Assembly: GCA_002435715.1 (NCBI GenBank) | Contig: DISD01000042.1 | Span: 1-19,891, forward strand | DNA: 19,891 bases | Reading direction: 5' to 3' | DNA from: Rhodospirillaceae bacterium UBA6219 | Lineage (GTDB): Bacteria; Pseudomonadota; Alphaproteobacteria; Rhodospirillales; Magnetospirillaceae | Part shown: in pieces, positions 8,727 through 15,782 of the stretch | Layout of the letters: every line of letters begins with the position of its first letter | How positions within the stretch are numbered: the stretch's first letter is position 1 | Translations under genes and position numbers: made by a program | Notes under the pieces: model-generated | Told to the model about the DNA's origin: nothing | Seen by the model: the letters and a program-made list of their open reading frames with translations, nothing else | Database searches by the model: none

Positions 8727-8736
8727 GTCGGGCCTC

Positions 8737-9942
8737 TCACAATCCCAGGATCATCTGGGAGATGATGTTCTTTTGTATTTCGTTGGTGCCGCCGTAGATC
8801 GAGACCTTGCGGTTGCTGTAATAGGTGCCGGTCGCCGCCGGGGCTTGCAGCGGGTAATCGGGCATCAAGGGGTCGCCCTGCCAGTCCGCTTCCAGGCCCT
8901 CCTCGATGCGGGGCAGCGCGTAATGGCCCAGGGTCTGCATCTTCAGTTCCGCCAGTTGTTGCTGGATCTCCGACCCCTTGATCTTCAGGATCGACGCTTC
9001 GGGGCCGGGGCGTCCTCGCTGCCGGTCAGCCGATATGACGCGCAGATTGGTGATTTCCAGCGCCATCAGCTCCATCTCCACGTGGGCGACGCGATCGCGG
9101 AAGCGGATGTCGTCCATCAGCGGGCGTCCGCGGACCAGTTGTCGCGCCGCCATCGCCTTCAAGGTCTTCAATTCACGCTTTGAACGGCCGACGCCGGCGA
9201 TGCCGGTGCGTTCGTGGCCCAGCAGGAACTTGGCGTAGGTCCAGCCCTTGTTTTCCTCGCCGACCAAATTCTCGACGGGGACCCGGACGTCATCGAACCA
9301 GACCTCGTTCACTTCGGGCTCGCCGTCCACCATGATGATCGGGCGTACGGTGATGCCCGGGGTCTTCATGTCGATCAGCAGGAAGGAAATACCTTCTTGT
9401 GCGCGGACCTCGGTCGAGGTGCGCACCAGGCAGAAAATCCAGTCGGCATGCTGGCCCAGGGTGGTCCAGGTCTTTTGACCGTTGACCACGTAATGGTCGC
9501 CGTGACGGACGGCCTTGGTCTTCAACGAAGCGAGATCCGATCCCGAGCCGGGTTCGGAATAACCTTGGCACCACCAGTCGCCGGCGTCGATGATGTGGGG
9601 CAGGAAGCGGTCCTGTTGGGTTTGGTTGCCGAAGGCCATGATGACCGGGCCGACCATCTTCAGGCCAAAGGGCAATTGCTTGGGCGCTCCGGCGTCAGCG
9701 CATTCTTCCTCGAAGATGTATTGCTGGACAGCGTTCCAGCCGGTGCCACCGAATTGTTGGGGCCAGGCCGGCGCCCCCCATCCGTGGGCCGCCAGGATGC
9801 GTTGCCAGGTGACGTAATCCTGACTGCCGAGCCGGCGGCCATCCAGCACCTTGCGGGCGATGGACGGTGGCAGGTTGGCGTCGATAAAGGCGCGGATCTG
9901 ACTGCGGAAGTCTTCTTCCTCGGCGGTAAAGTTGATGTCCAT
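8737..9942 (-). CDS. Acyl-CoA dehydrogenase, large/alpha-type subunit
   Basis: The 401-residue product starts at the ATG at 9942; an in-frame ATG 14 codons earlier lies next to the livF stop and gives a non-family tail. Features are the FAD/substrate segment WWCQGYSEPGSGSDLASLKT (123-142), WTTLGQHAD (159-167), and the C-terminal SIYGGTNEIQKNIIS. In the position of the medium-chain catalytic glutamate there is Gly384 (YGGT instead of YEGT). Glu244 in LLGHERTGIAG lines up with the catalytic Glu of isovaleryl-CoA-type enzymes and of ChsE-type heteromers, and is the probable base. Electrons would pass to ETF. It is followed after 10 bp by the small subunit gene and preceded after 38 bp by livF, so transport and dehydrogenation are co-expressed. 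Substrates of this subgroup are usually bulky or alpha-branched acyl-CoAs. Confidence 0.9.
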   Translation of the reverse strand: MDINFTAEEEDFRSQIRAFIDANLPPSIARKVLDGRRLGSQDYVTWQRILAAHGWGAPAWPQQFGGTGWNAVQQYIFEEECADAGAPKQLPFGLKMVGPVIMAFGNQTQQDRFLPHIIDAGDWWCQGYSEPGSGSDLASLKTKAVRHGDHYVVNGQKTWTTLGQHADWIFCLVRTSTEVRAQEGISFLLIDMKTPGITVRPIIMVDGEPEVNEVWFDDVRVPVENLVGEENKGWTYAKFLLGHERTGIAGVGRSKRELKTLKAMAARQLVRGRPLMDDIRFRDRVAHVEMELMALEITNLRVISADRQRGRPGPEASILKIKGSEIQQQLAELKMQTLGHYALPRIEEGLEADWQGDPLMPDYPLQAPAATGTYYSNRKVSIYGGTNEIQKNIISQMILGL

Positions 9943-9980
9943 GGTGCTCAGCCTCGTGTTATGTGGGTTTTTGGGCTGGA

Positions 9981-10691
9981 TCAAACCTCAAGCCATTCCT
10001 TGCGGATGGCGTCGTTGGCTTTCAGGTCGGCGGGGGTTCCTGAAAAAACGATGATTCCGTGCCCCATCAGGTACAGCCGTTCGGAAATGTCCAAGGCGAT
10101 GGACAGCTTCTGTTCGATCAGCAAAATGGAAACACCGCGCTTCTTGACCTCTTGCAGGAACTGCCCCACCTGCTCGACGACCTTGGGGGCCAAGCCTTCG
10201 GTCGGTTCGTCGATGATCACCAAATCCGGGTCGCCGATCAGGGTGCGGCACAGCGTCAGCATCTGCTGTTCCCCGCCCGACAGCACCCCGGCCGGGGTGT
10301 CGGCCCGTTCGCGCAGGCGCGGAAACAGCTGGTGCATGTCGTCCAAGGTCCAGCGGCCCTGGCGGGTGGCGCCGCCCTTCATGCCCAGCAGCAGGTTCTG
10401 GTGGACGGTCAGGTCGGCGAAGATTTCCCGGTTTTCCGGGACATAGCCGATCCCCAGGCGGGCGATTTCATAGGTCTTGCGCCCCAGGATCTCGGCCCCT
10501 TGGAAACGGATGCCGCCCTCGGCCTGCACTTGGCCCATCACGGCCTTGGCCAGGGTCGAACGGCCGACGCCGTTGCGCCCGAGAAGCGAGACGATTTCCC
10601 CCGGTCGCACCTCCATGTCGATACCGTGCAGGACATGGCTTTTTCCGTAATAGGCGTGCACGCCGGATAATTCGAGCATGCGACTGGTCAT
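9981..10691 (-). CDS. livF: Branched-chain-type ABC transporter ATPase, LivF family
   Basis: The 236-residue ATPase starts at the ATG at 10691, which overlaps the livG stop by 4 bp (ATGA). Motifs are Walker A 38-46, reading GRNGVGRST, signature LSGGEQQ (137-143), Walker B LVIIDEP (157-163), and the LivF-type ILLIEQK switch segment. The Walker A lysine is replaced by arginine (Arg44, codon CGT), which is unusual for an ATPase site. In the pair with LivG, whose Walker A is normal, this could make one of the two ATP sites weak, or be a tolerated subfamily variant. It energises the LivHM permease at the cytoplasmic face. The name denotes the family; the cargo is more likely a catabolic carboxylate than leucine or valine. 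Confidence 0.92.
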   Translation of the reverse strand: MTSRMLELSGVHAYYGKSHVLHGIDMEVRPGEIVSLLGRNGVGRSTLAKAVMGQVQAEGGIRFQGAEILGRKTYEIARLGIGYVPENREIFADLTVHQNLLLGMKGGATRQGRWTLDDMHQLFPRLRERADTPAGVLSGGEQQMLTLCRTLIGDPDLVIIDEPTEGLAPKVVEQVGQFLQEVKKRGVSILLIEQKLSIALDISERLYLMGHGIIVFSGTPADLKANDAIRKEWLEV

Positions 10692-11461
10692 GACGCGTTC
10701 CCGGAGACTGGAGTGGTACCCAAATAGGCTTCTTGGACCAAGGGGTTGGCCCGGATCGCCTGCGGTGTGTCGGTGGCGATCACCTGGCCGTAGACCAGAA
10801 CCGAAATCCGGTCGGCAAGGCCGAACACCACCCCCATGTCGTGTTCCACCATGACCAAGGTCTTGTTTTCGGTGACCCGCCGGATCAGGGCCACCGCTTC
10901 GTCAGTTTCCGAATGGCTCATGCCGGCGGTGGGTTCGTCCAACAAGATGACGTCGGCGCCACCCGCGATGGTGATGCCGATCTCCAGGGCCCGTTGTTCG
11001 GCATAGGACAGGATGCCGGCGGCGGTGTCGCGCCGGTTTTGCAGGCCGATGTCGCACATGACGTGCTCGGCCCGTTCCTTGGCGTCACGTAATACCGAAA
11101 GGCGGTGCCAGAACGAATATTTGTAGCCCAACGACCACAAGACGGCGCTGCGCAGGTTCTCGAACACCGACAGCGAGTGGAAGATGTTGGTGATCTGAAA
11201 GCTGCGCGACAATCCCTTGCGGTTGATCTCGAAGGGCTTGAGCCCGGTGACCGGTTCGCCTTTCAAGGCGATGGTCCCCGACGTTGCCGCCAGACGTGCG
11301 CTGATCAGGTGGAACAACGTGGACTTTCCGGCGCCATTGGGGCCGATGATCGCGTGGCGTTCGCCCTTGGCGATGTCCAGGTCGATGCCGCGAATGATTT
11401 CGCTGGCGCCAAAGCTTTTGCGCAGGCCGCTGATGCACAAGGCAGGGACGGAAGCGGTCAT
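10688..11461 (-). CDS. livG: Branched-chain-type ABC transporter ATPase, LivG family
   Basis: The 257-residue product starts at the ATG at 11461, overlapping the livM stop by 4 bp; the open frame further upstream lies inside livM and is ignored. Walker A is intact (GPNGAGKST, 40-48, Lys46). The signature is LSYAEQ (151-156), a minor variant of the LivG-type LSYGEQ. Walker B is VILLDEP (171-177), followed by the H-loop VMVEHDMG with His207. Length fits LivG. It pairs with LivF to drive uptake. Confidence 0.93.
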   Translation of the reverse strand: MTASVPALCISGLRKSFGASEIIRGIDLDIAKGERHAIIGPNGAGKSTLFHLISARLAATSGTIALKGEPVTGLKPFEINRKGLSRSFQITNIFHSLSVFENLRSAVLWSLGYKYSFWHRLSVLRDAKERAEHVMCDIGLQNRRDTAAGILSYAEQRALEIGITIAGGADVILLDEPTAGMSHSETDEAVALIRRVTENKTLVMVEHDMGVVFGLADRISVLVYGQVIATDTPQAIRANPLVQEAYLGTTPVSGNAS

Positions 11462-12714
11462 GGTTTGCCTCCTTGCAATTGGCTGAGGGCTTGGTGCCAG
11501 GCGTCGCTCATGCCGCCGATGACCCATTTCAGGCCGGCGATCCCGCCGATCAGGACGCTTGCCGCGCCCAACCACGGCAGCAGCGTGTGGAGTCGGATCG
11601 AGGTTCCCATGAAACTGGCGGCATCGTGGCCCGCCAGCAGAGCATAGGCCATTTCGATCAAGCCCACCGCGCCCAGGCAGGCCAGGGCGGCCGGTGCTGC
11701 CGCCAAGGCGTAATGGGGCAGCAGGCATCGCCACAGGCCAGCCTTGACCAAGGCGGACTGACGGCTCAGGACGCTGGCCATGCCCCCAGGGGCGAACGCT
11801 ACCATGAACAGGAAAAACAAACCGAAATACAGCAGCCAGGCATGGGTAAGCCCCCCGACCAGGGTTTGCATCAAGGTGATCATGGCCGCGCCCAGGACCG
11901 GGCCGAAGAAATGTCCAATGCCCCCGGTATAGGTCATCAACAGGACACTTCCCGAGGTATGGGCGTTCAGCATGTCGACGGTGACGATCTCGTAGTTGAG
12001 GGCACTCAACCCGCCGGCGATGCCCGCGAACAACCCCGATAGCACCAACATGCGATAACGGACCTGTCTGGTGTCGTAGCCGATGAACTCGGCGCGTTCC
12101 GGGTTGTCACGGACGGCGTTAGCGACGCGTCCCAGTGGCGTCTGGGTCAGTGCGAACATCAATCCGGCGCTGACGAAAGCCCAGAACAGCACCAACCAGT
12201 AAATCTCGATCTGCGGCCCCCAGGTCAGGCCCAGAAAGCTGCCTTTGCCCGCCATGCGGTTGCCGGCGAAGCCTCCGTCGCCGCCAAAGACCGAGGGAAA
12301 GATGGGAGTTGTGGCGAACATCAGCTCGGCGATGCCCAAGGAAATCATGGCGAAGGTGGTGCCCGCCTTCTTGGTGGTCATGCGGCCCAGGATCAGGCCG
12401 GCCACCAGGCCGGCGGCACCCCCCCCCAGCGGCAACAGGGCGACAAGCAATGGTGTCGCGCTTTTGCCCAGGCCGTTGAGCAGGTGGATGGTGGCAAACG
12501 CCCCCAGGCCGTAATAGACCGCATGTCCAAAGGACAGCAGACCGGTCTGTCCCAGCAGCATGTTATAGGAAAGGGCGAACACCGCCATGATGGCGATCTG
12601 GCTGAGCACCGAGACCAGGAAGCCCGAGCGAAACAGGCTGGGAAGAACGCAGGCGATGACGAAGATGGCGGCCCAGATCAGGACCTGGCGTGGCAGGGAC
12701 GATGGCGCGGTCAT
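11458..12714 (-). CDS. livM: Branched-chain-type ABC transporter permease, LivM family, with C-terminal extension
   Basis: The product has 418 residues, about 100 longer than an ordinary LivM. Residues 1-315 are the standard permease: hydrophobic helices, the LGQTGLLSFGHAVYYGLGAF block (54-73), and the ATPase-contact loop around GRVANAVRDNPERAEFIGYD (195-214). Residues 316-418 add an amphipathic linker, two further hydrophobic stretches (about 335-361 and 377-401) and a polar tail. The frame stays open without frameshift, so the extension is part of the protein. The start ATG overlaps the livH stop by 4 bp. It forms the inner-membrane channel with LivH. The extension may add two membrane helices or a docking surface. 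Confidence 0.92.
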   Translation of the reverse strand: MTAPSSLPRQVLIWAAIFVIACVLPSLFRSGFLVSVLSQIAIMAVFALSYNMLLGQTGLLSFGHAVYYGLGAFATIHLLNGLGKSATPLLVALLPLGGGAAGLVAGLILGRMTTKKAGTTFAMISLGIAELMFATTPIFPSVFGGDGGFAGNRMAGKGSFLGLTWGPQIEIYWLVLFWAFVSAGLMFALTQTPLGRVANAVRDNPERAEFIGYDTRQVRYRMLVLSGLFAGIAGGLSALNYEIVTVDMLNAHTSGSVLLMTYTGGIGHFFGPVLGAAMITLMQTLVGGLTHAWLLYFGLFFLFMVAFAPGGMASVLSRQSALVKAGLWRCLLPHYALAAAPAALACLGAVGLIEMAYALLAGHDAASFMGTSIRLHTLLPWLGAASVLIGGIAGLKWVIGGMSDAWHQALSQLQGGKP

Positions 12715-13649
12715 GATTCACGGACTCCCATAAGGCCGCGAGGGCGCAGGATCAGGATGGCGACCATCAGCAGATAGGGCAGGACCGGCCCCAACTGGAC
12801 CAGGGATACCCGGGCCAAGTTGGTGTCGGCGGGCAGGCTCAGCCCGATCAACGTCAGGACTTGTTGCAGCGTGACGTCCAGGGTCACCGAGAAAGTCTGA
12901 AGGGCGCCGATCAGCAACGAGGCAAGGAAGGCGCCGCCCAACGACCCCAAGCCGCCGACCACGACGATGACGAAGACGATGAACCCGACAGATGCCGCCA
13001 TGCTGGGTTCGGTGACGAAGGCGTTGCCGCCGATCACACCGGCCAGTCCGGCCAAGGCGGTGCCGCCGCCGAACAGCAGCATGGTGATCCTGGGGACGTT
13101 GTGTCCCAAGGCTTCGACCATGTCGGGCTTGGTTAACGACGCCTGGATGATCAAGCCGATCCGGGTGCGGGTCAAAACGCCGTAAAGCGCGGCCAGCATG
13201 CCTAAGGACATAGCCATCATGAAGCCCTTGTAGATGGGGAACGCCGCACCGTGCAGCGAGAACAAGGCGCCTTCCAATTGCGCCGGAACGGCATAGGGAA
13301 CCGACGCCTTGCCCCAGATCAACGGCACCAGTTCCTCGAACACGATGGCCAGCCCAAAGGTGAACAACAGTTCGGCCACGTGTCCGAAACGGCGGACGTG
13401 GCGCAGGCCATGCCATTCCACCAGCATGCCCACGCCCCCGACCAGCAGGGGGGCGAGCAGCAGCCCAAGCCAAAATCCCGACCAGGTGCTGATCTGATAG
13501 GCGAAATAAGCACCCAGCATATAGAAGCTGGCATGGGCGAAGTTCAGCACCCCCATCATGCTGAAGATCAAGGTCAAACCGGACGACAGCATGAAGAGCA
13601 GCAGGCCATAGGCCACGCTGTTCAACAACGTGATGACAACGAAATCCAT
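12711..13649 (-). CDS. livH: Branched-chain-type ABC transporter permease, LivH family
   Basis: The 312-residue integral membrane protein starts at the ATG at 13649 behind GGGAGGG. The N-terminal part is typical of LivH: NSVAYGLLLFMLSSGLTLIF, then MGVLNFAHASFYMLGAY (32-48). The ATPase-coupling segment is around MVEALGHNVPRITMLLFGGG, and the C-terminus LMVAILILRPRGLMG is also family-typical. About eight hydrophobic helices can be read. It lies 46 bp behind the binding-protein gene, with a small hairpin in the gap, and overlaps livM. Confidence 0.93.
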   Translation of the reverse strand: MDFVVITLLNSVAYGLLLFMLSSGLTLIFSMMGVLNFAHASFYMLGAYFAYQISTWSGFWLGLLLAPLLVGGVGMLVEWHGLRHVRRFGHVAELLFTFGLAIVFEELVPLIWGKASVPYAVPAQLEGALFSLHGAAFPIYKGFMMAMSLGMLAALYGVLTRTRIGLIIQASLTKPDMVEALGHNVPRITMLLFGGGTALAGLAGVIGGNAFVTEPSMAASVGFIVFVIVVVGGLGSLGGAFLASLLIGALQTFSVTLDVTLQQVLTLIGLSLPADTNLARVSLVQLGPVLPYLLMVAILILRPRGLMGVRES

Positions 13650-13664
13650 CCTACCCTCCCGATG

Positions 13665-13677
13665 GCGACGACGTCGC
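13665..13677. other. Small hairpin between binding-protein gene and livH
   Basis: GCGAC-GAC-GTCGC is a perfect 5-bp inverted repeat with a 3-base loop. It lies in the 46-bp gap after the binding-protein stop. Hairpins here are common in importer operons, where they allow more binding protein than permease to be made. No T-run follows on the minus strand. Confidence 0.3.
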
Positions 13678-13695
13678 TTGGGTGTCCAAGACGCG

Positions 13696-14934
13696 CTAGG
13701 GGCGTTCCATGGCGCAGGTGGTGGGAAGTTGCGAATCCGCGGCCCGGATGGTGTCGATGGTTTTCCATCCCTTGCCGGTTCCCTCGGAATCGTATTTGAC
13801 GGCGTCGCCGTCCTGTTCGACGAATTGCGACACATACTGCGTCATGTGAATCTGGTGGTCGTCGCGGCGCATCCAGACATCGCCGGTGGGGCCTTGGTAA
13901 TGCATGTCCTCGAGGGCAAGGGCGACGGCCTTGGGGTCCTGGGACTTGGCCATGGTCATGGCTTTGTTCAGCATGCCCATCATGTTCTTGATCCGTATGT
14001 ACATGAACTCGTTGGGCCGGTTCTTTTGATTGAATCCGTCGATCCAGGCGTTCAAGGGGGCGTCGTCCGCGGTGATGTTACGATGCCAATCGGCGATGTG
14101 GATCACTTGGCCGGCGGGGGCGAAGTCGATCGAAGCCGGCCCGCCCGACGACCCGGCGTAGAACGTGTAGACACGGGCCTTCATGTCGGCGTCCTTGGCG
14201 GCTTTCAGGAGCAAGGCCAAGTCGTTGCCGAAATTGGCGGTGACCACGCTGTCGGCGCCAGAAGCGATGATTTTCGAGACGTAAGGGGCGAAATCCTTGA
14301 CCTTTCCGGGGGCGTGGATGTCGTCGCCGACGATCTGGATATCGGGCCGCTTCATGGACAGCATCTTCTTGGTCACTTTCGACACCCGCTGTCCGGCGGG
14401 ATTGTCCTGGCCGATCAGATAAACCTTCTTGGCATCCTTGGTGGTCATCAAAACATTGGTGATGGCTTCCAGCTTCATGTCGGCGTGGGCTTCGAAGCGG
14501 AAATGCCAGAAGCTGCAATTTTCGTTGGTCAAGCTTGGGTCGACCGAGGTGTAGTTCAAGAACAGGACCGTCTTGTCGGGATTGCGGGCGTTCCATTTGG
14601 TGATAGCGTCGCTCAGCGCGAAGGACACGCCCGAACTGGCGCCCTGCATCACATAACGGACGCCTTGGTCGGTGGCGGCCTTCAGCTGCACCAGGGCTTC
14701 CTGCGGGGAGTGCTTGCTGTCGAAGGGGATGAGTTCGATCTTCTCGCCGTTCAGACCGCCATTTTTGTTCATCAGCTCGGCCTCGCCGGCGACATGCGCC
14801 AGCAGGGTTTCGCCGCTGCGGGCGAACGGCCCCGACAAGCCCTCGATGACCGCGATCTTGATGTCAGCGGCGGCAGGGGTGGCGGGAAGGGCGGCCAGCA
14901 TGGCCATCGCCATGCGGCATGCGAATTTGGACAT
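13696..14934 (-). CDS. Periplasmic substrate-binding protein of the branched-chain-type ABC importer (LivK/BraC family, type I fold)
   Basis: The 412-residue precursor starts at the ATG at 14934 with GTGAGG upstream. A Sec signal peptide is evident: MSKFACRMAMAMLAALPATPAAA, with likely cleavage after the last Ala (about residue 23). The mature protein opens with DIKIAVIEGLSGPFARSGE, characteristic of type I leucine/amide-binding proteins; the domain crossover segments follow (KKVYLIGQDNPAGQR, then ADSVVTANFGNDLALLLKAA). The long C-terminal part fits homologues that bind aromatic, urea-like or other carboxylate ligands rather than the compact leucine-binding type. As first gene of a transport operon that continues into acyl-CoA dehydrogenases, it probably binds the carboxylate that the island degrades. 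Ligand unknown. Confidence 0.92.
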   Translation of the reverse strand: MSKFACRMAMAMLAALPATPAAADIKIAVIEGLSGPFARSGETLLAHVAGEAELMNKNGGLNGEKIELIPFDSKHSPQEALVQLKAATDQGVRYVMQGASSGVSFALSDAITKWNARNPDKTVLFLNYTSVDPSLTNENCSFWHFRFEAHADMKLEAITNVLMTTKDAKKVYLIGQDNPAGQRVSKVTKKMLSMKRPDIQIVGDDIHAPGKVKDFAPYVSKIIASGADSVVTANFGNDLALLLKAAKDADMKARVYTFYAGSSGGPASIDFAPAGQVIHIADWHRNITADDAPLNAWIDGFNQKNRPNEFMYIRIKNMMGMLNKAMTMAKSQDPKAVALALEDMHYQGPTGDVWMRRDDHQIHMTQYVSQFVEQDGDAVKYDSEGTGKGWKTIDTIRAADSQLPTTCAMERP

Positions 14935-15075
14935 TTGGGCCTCACTGTCTGTCGGTTTCGTTGCTGGCGGTTTTTTGTTCAAGGGGCGTCTGAAACGACT
15001 GCCACGGGTAGACCGCCTTGGCTTTCAGCAGGATGAATTCTCATGACAACAGCCAGATGGGGCAATGACCAAGAG

Positions 15076-15092
15076 TGCCAAGTTTCATGGCA
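15076..15092. promoter_or_regulatory. Inverted repeat, possible operator for the importer operon
   Basis: TGCCA (15076-15080) and TGGCA (15088-15092) flank a 7-base spacer about 140 bp upstream of the binding-protein start. The spacing is compatible with a dimeric regulator. It is short enough to arise by chance. Confidence 0.2.
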
Positions 15093-15192
15093 AAAAATTT
15101 CAACCAAGATGTTCAGTCGATGATAGAGAATATGTGCAGGTGCGAAATGGGTTTATTGATGAGATTGATTTGGCGTGTGGAATCTTTGTATT

Positions 15193-15220
15193 GCCTTGGT
15201 AATCCCAAGGCATATTTTTT
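15193..15220 (+). terminator. Orphan terminator-like hairpin
   Basis: GCCTTGG (15193-15199) and CCAAGGC (15205-15211) form a perfect 7-bp stem with a 5-base loop, followed by ATA and a six-T run ending at 15220. In form it is a plus-strand intrinsic terminator. No plus-strand gene lies upstream of it for thousands of bases except DUF2889. It may end a short untranslated RNA, block outward transcription, or be a remnant of inserted DNA. Confidence 0.5.
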
Positions 15221-15339
15221 ATGTGACTATGGTTTGTCGTGGACATTTGTGCTTTTCGGTCGGGCGTTCTTCCGCCAGAAGCTCCGCGTTGGCTGGGGCT
15301 TGCCGCCGACGGCCATTGTGTTCCGGTTCCTGTTCGGCA

Positions 15340-15505
15340 GCCCAATCCCGTCTGCACTCGAACCCCACTTGCCGAAAGGGGGGCGGGAAAGCCGAGCATC
15401 GATGATCGGGTTGTGATCTCGGGCATTTCGCATGTGCTGAAGACCGGTTGTCGGTGGCGGGATGTTCCTGCGGAATACGGTCCGCCCAAGACGGTCTACA
15501 ATAAA
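15340..15505 (+). pseudogene. IS5-family transposase N-terminal remnant, frameshifted
   Basis: In one frame LEPHLPKGG can be read at 15354-15380. In another frame GKPSIDDRVVISGISHVL and KTGCRWRDVPAEYGPPKTVYN follow up to about 15502. Joined, they match the start of IS5-group transposases, which read LPKxxxGxxRVDDRRVISGIxHVLKSG and then CRWxDxPxEYGPPxTxYNR. The two parts are separated by a frameshift in the G-run near 15378-15384. The similarity stops abruptly at 15505 and the catalytic DDE domain is missing, so the gene is dead. Confidence 0.7.
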
Positions 15506-15508
15506 ACA

Positions 15509-15637
15509 CCGATTGTCATGGGACGGGCGGCAACCGCGCCCCCGTTCGGTGGGCGGATACTCACCGATGATCTTCGATTGCTCGTCCGTAAAGACCAGCG
15601 TTGAATCACGCCAGCGCAGCTTTGGGAAACCCCGTTG
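15509..15637 (-). pseudogene. Second IS5-type transposase N-terminal remnant, opposite orientation
   Basis: The minus strand encodes an open stretch of 43 codons that contains FPKLRWRDSTLVFTDEQ followed by SKIIGEYPPTERGRGCRPSHDNR. This resembles the N-terminus of another IS5-type transposase (DEQWxxIxxLLPPERGRGxRPxHDNR). It ends at 15509, where the plus-strand remnant of the first transposase ends, and is limited upstream by a stop at 15638-15640. The two fragments therefore meet head-on. No terminal inverted repeats or target duplication could be recognised. Recognition is from memory of family patterns. Confidence 0.55.
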
Positions 15638-15736
15638 TCAACAGGACCTCGGCTACGGCCTCCGATGAAAGTTGTAATTTAAAACGATTTAAGTCTGACA
15701 ATCCTTATTCTGTGTGGTCAGTGTCATAGGAAGTGG

Positions 15737-15756
15737 GTTATGACCATAACTATAGA
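15737..15756 (+). promoter_or_regulatory. Palindrome and -10-like box before the binding-protein/diguanylate cyclase unit
   Basis: GTTATG (15737-15742) and CATAAC (15745-15750) form a perfect 6-bp palindrome with a 2-base centre. It is joined directly to TATAGA (15751-15756), a possible -10 box 27 bp before the start at 15783. No matching -35 box is found, which would fit an activator-dependent promoter. The AT-rich stretch 15660-15780 has no gene. Confidence 0.35.
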
Positions 15757-15782
15757 ATTTGATCTATGTGGCTTGTGGTTGT

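Larger units (their letters stand above)
14935..15357. other. AT-rich intergenic stretch upstream of the importer operon
   Basis: No convincing gene is seen. The part from about 15080 to 15240 is clearly more AT-rich than the surroundings, which suggests acquired or control DNA. The importer-operon promoter must lie here on the minus strand, but I find no clear -35/-10 or -24/-12 pair. The inverted repeat at 15076-15092 and the terminator-like hairpin at 15193-15220 are the only ordered elements. Plus-strand open frames through this stretch run into the transposase scar and do not look like proteins. Confidence 0.5.

Noticed and set aside
13630..15036. 468-codon plus-strand open frame opposite the LivK-like gene
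   Set aside because: Its length results from low stop-codon density in the antisense frame. The minus strand encodes a signal peptide and a complete type I binding protein.
15058..15075. TTGGCAC...TTGCC on the minus strand as a sigma54 promoter for the importer operon
   Set aside because: The spacing between the GG and GC elements is about 4 bases too long for a -24/-12 promoter.
15075..15416. 113-codon plus-strand open frame in the intergenic stretch
   Set aside because: It crosses the terminator-like hairpin and ends in the transposase scar; only its last part (LEPHLPKGG) has homology, as an IS remnant.
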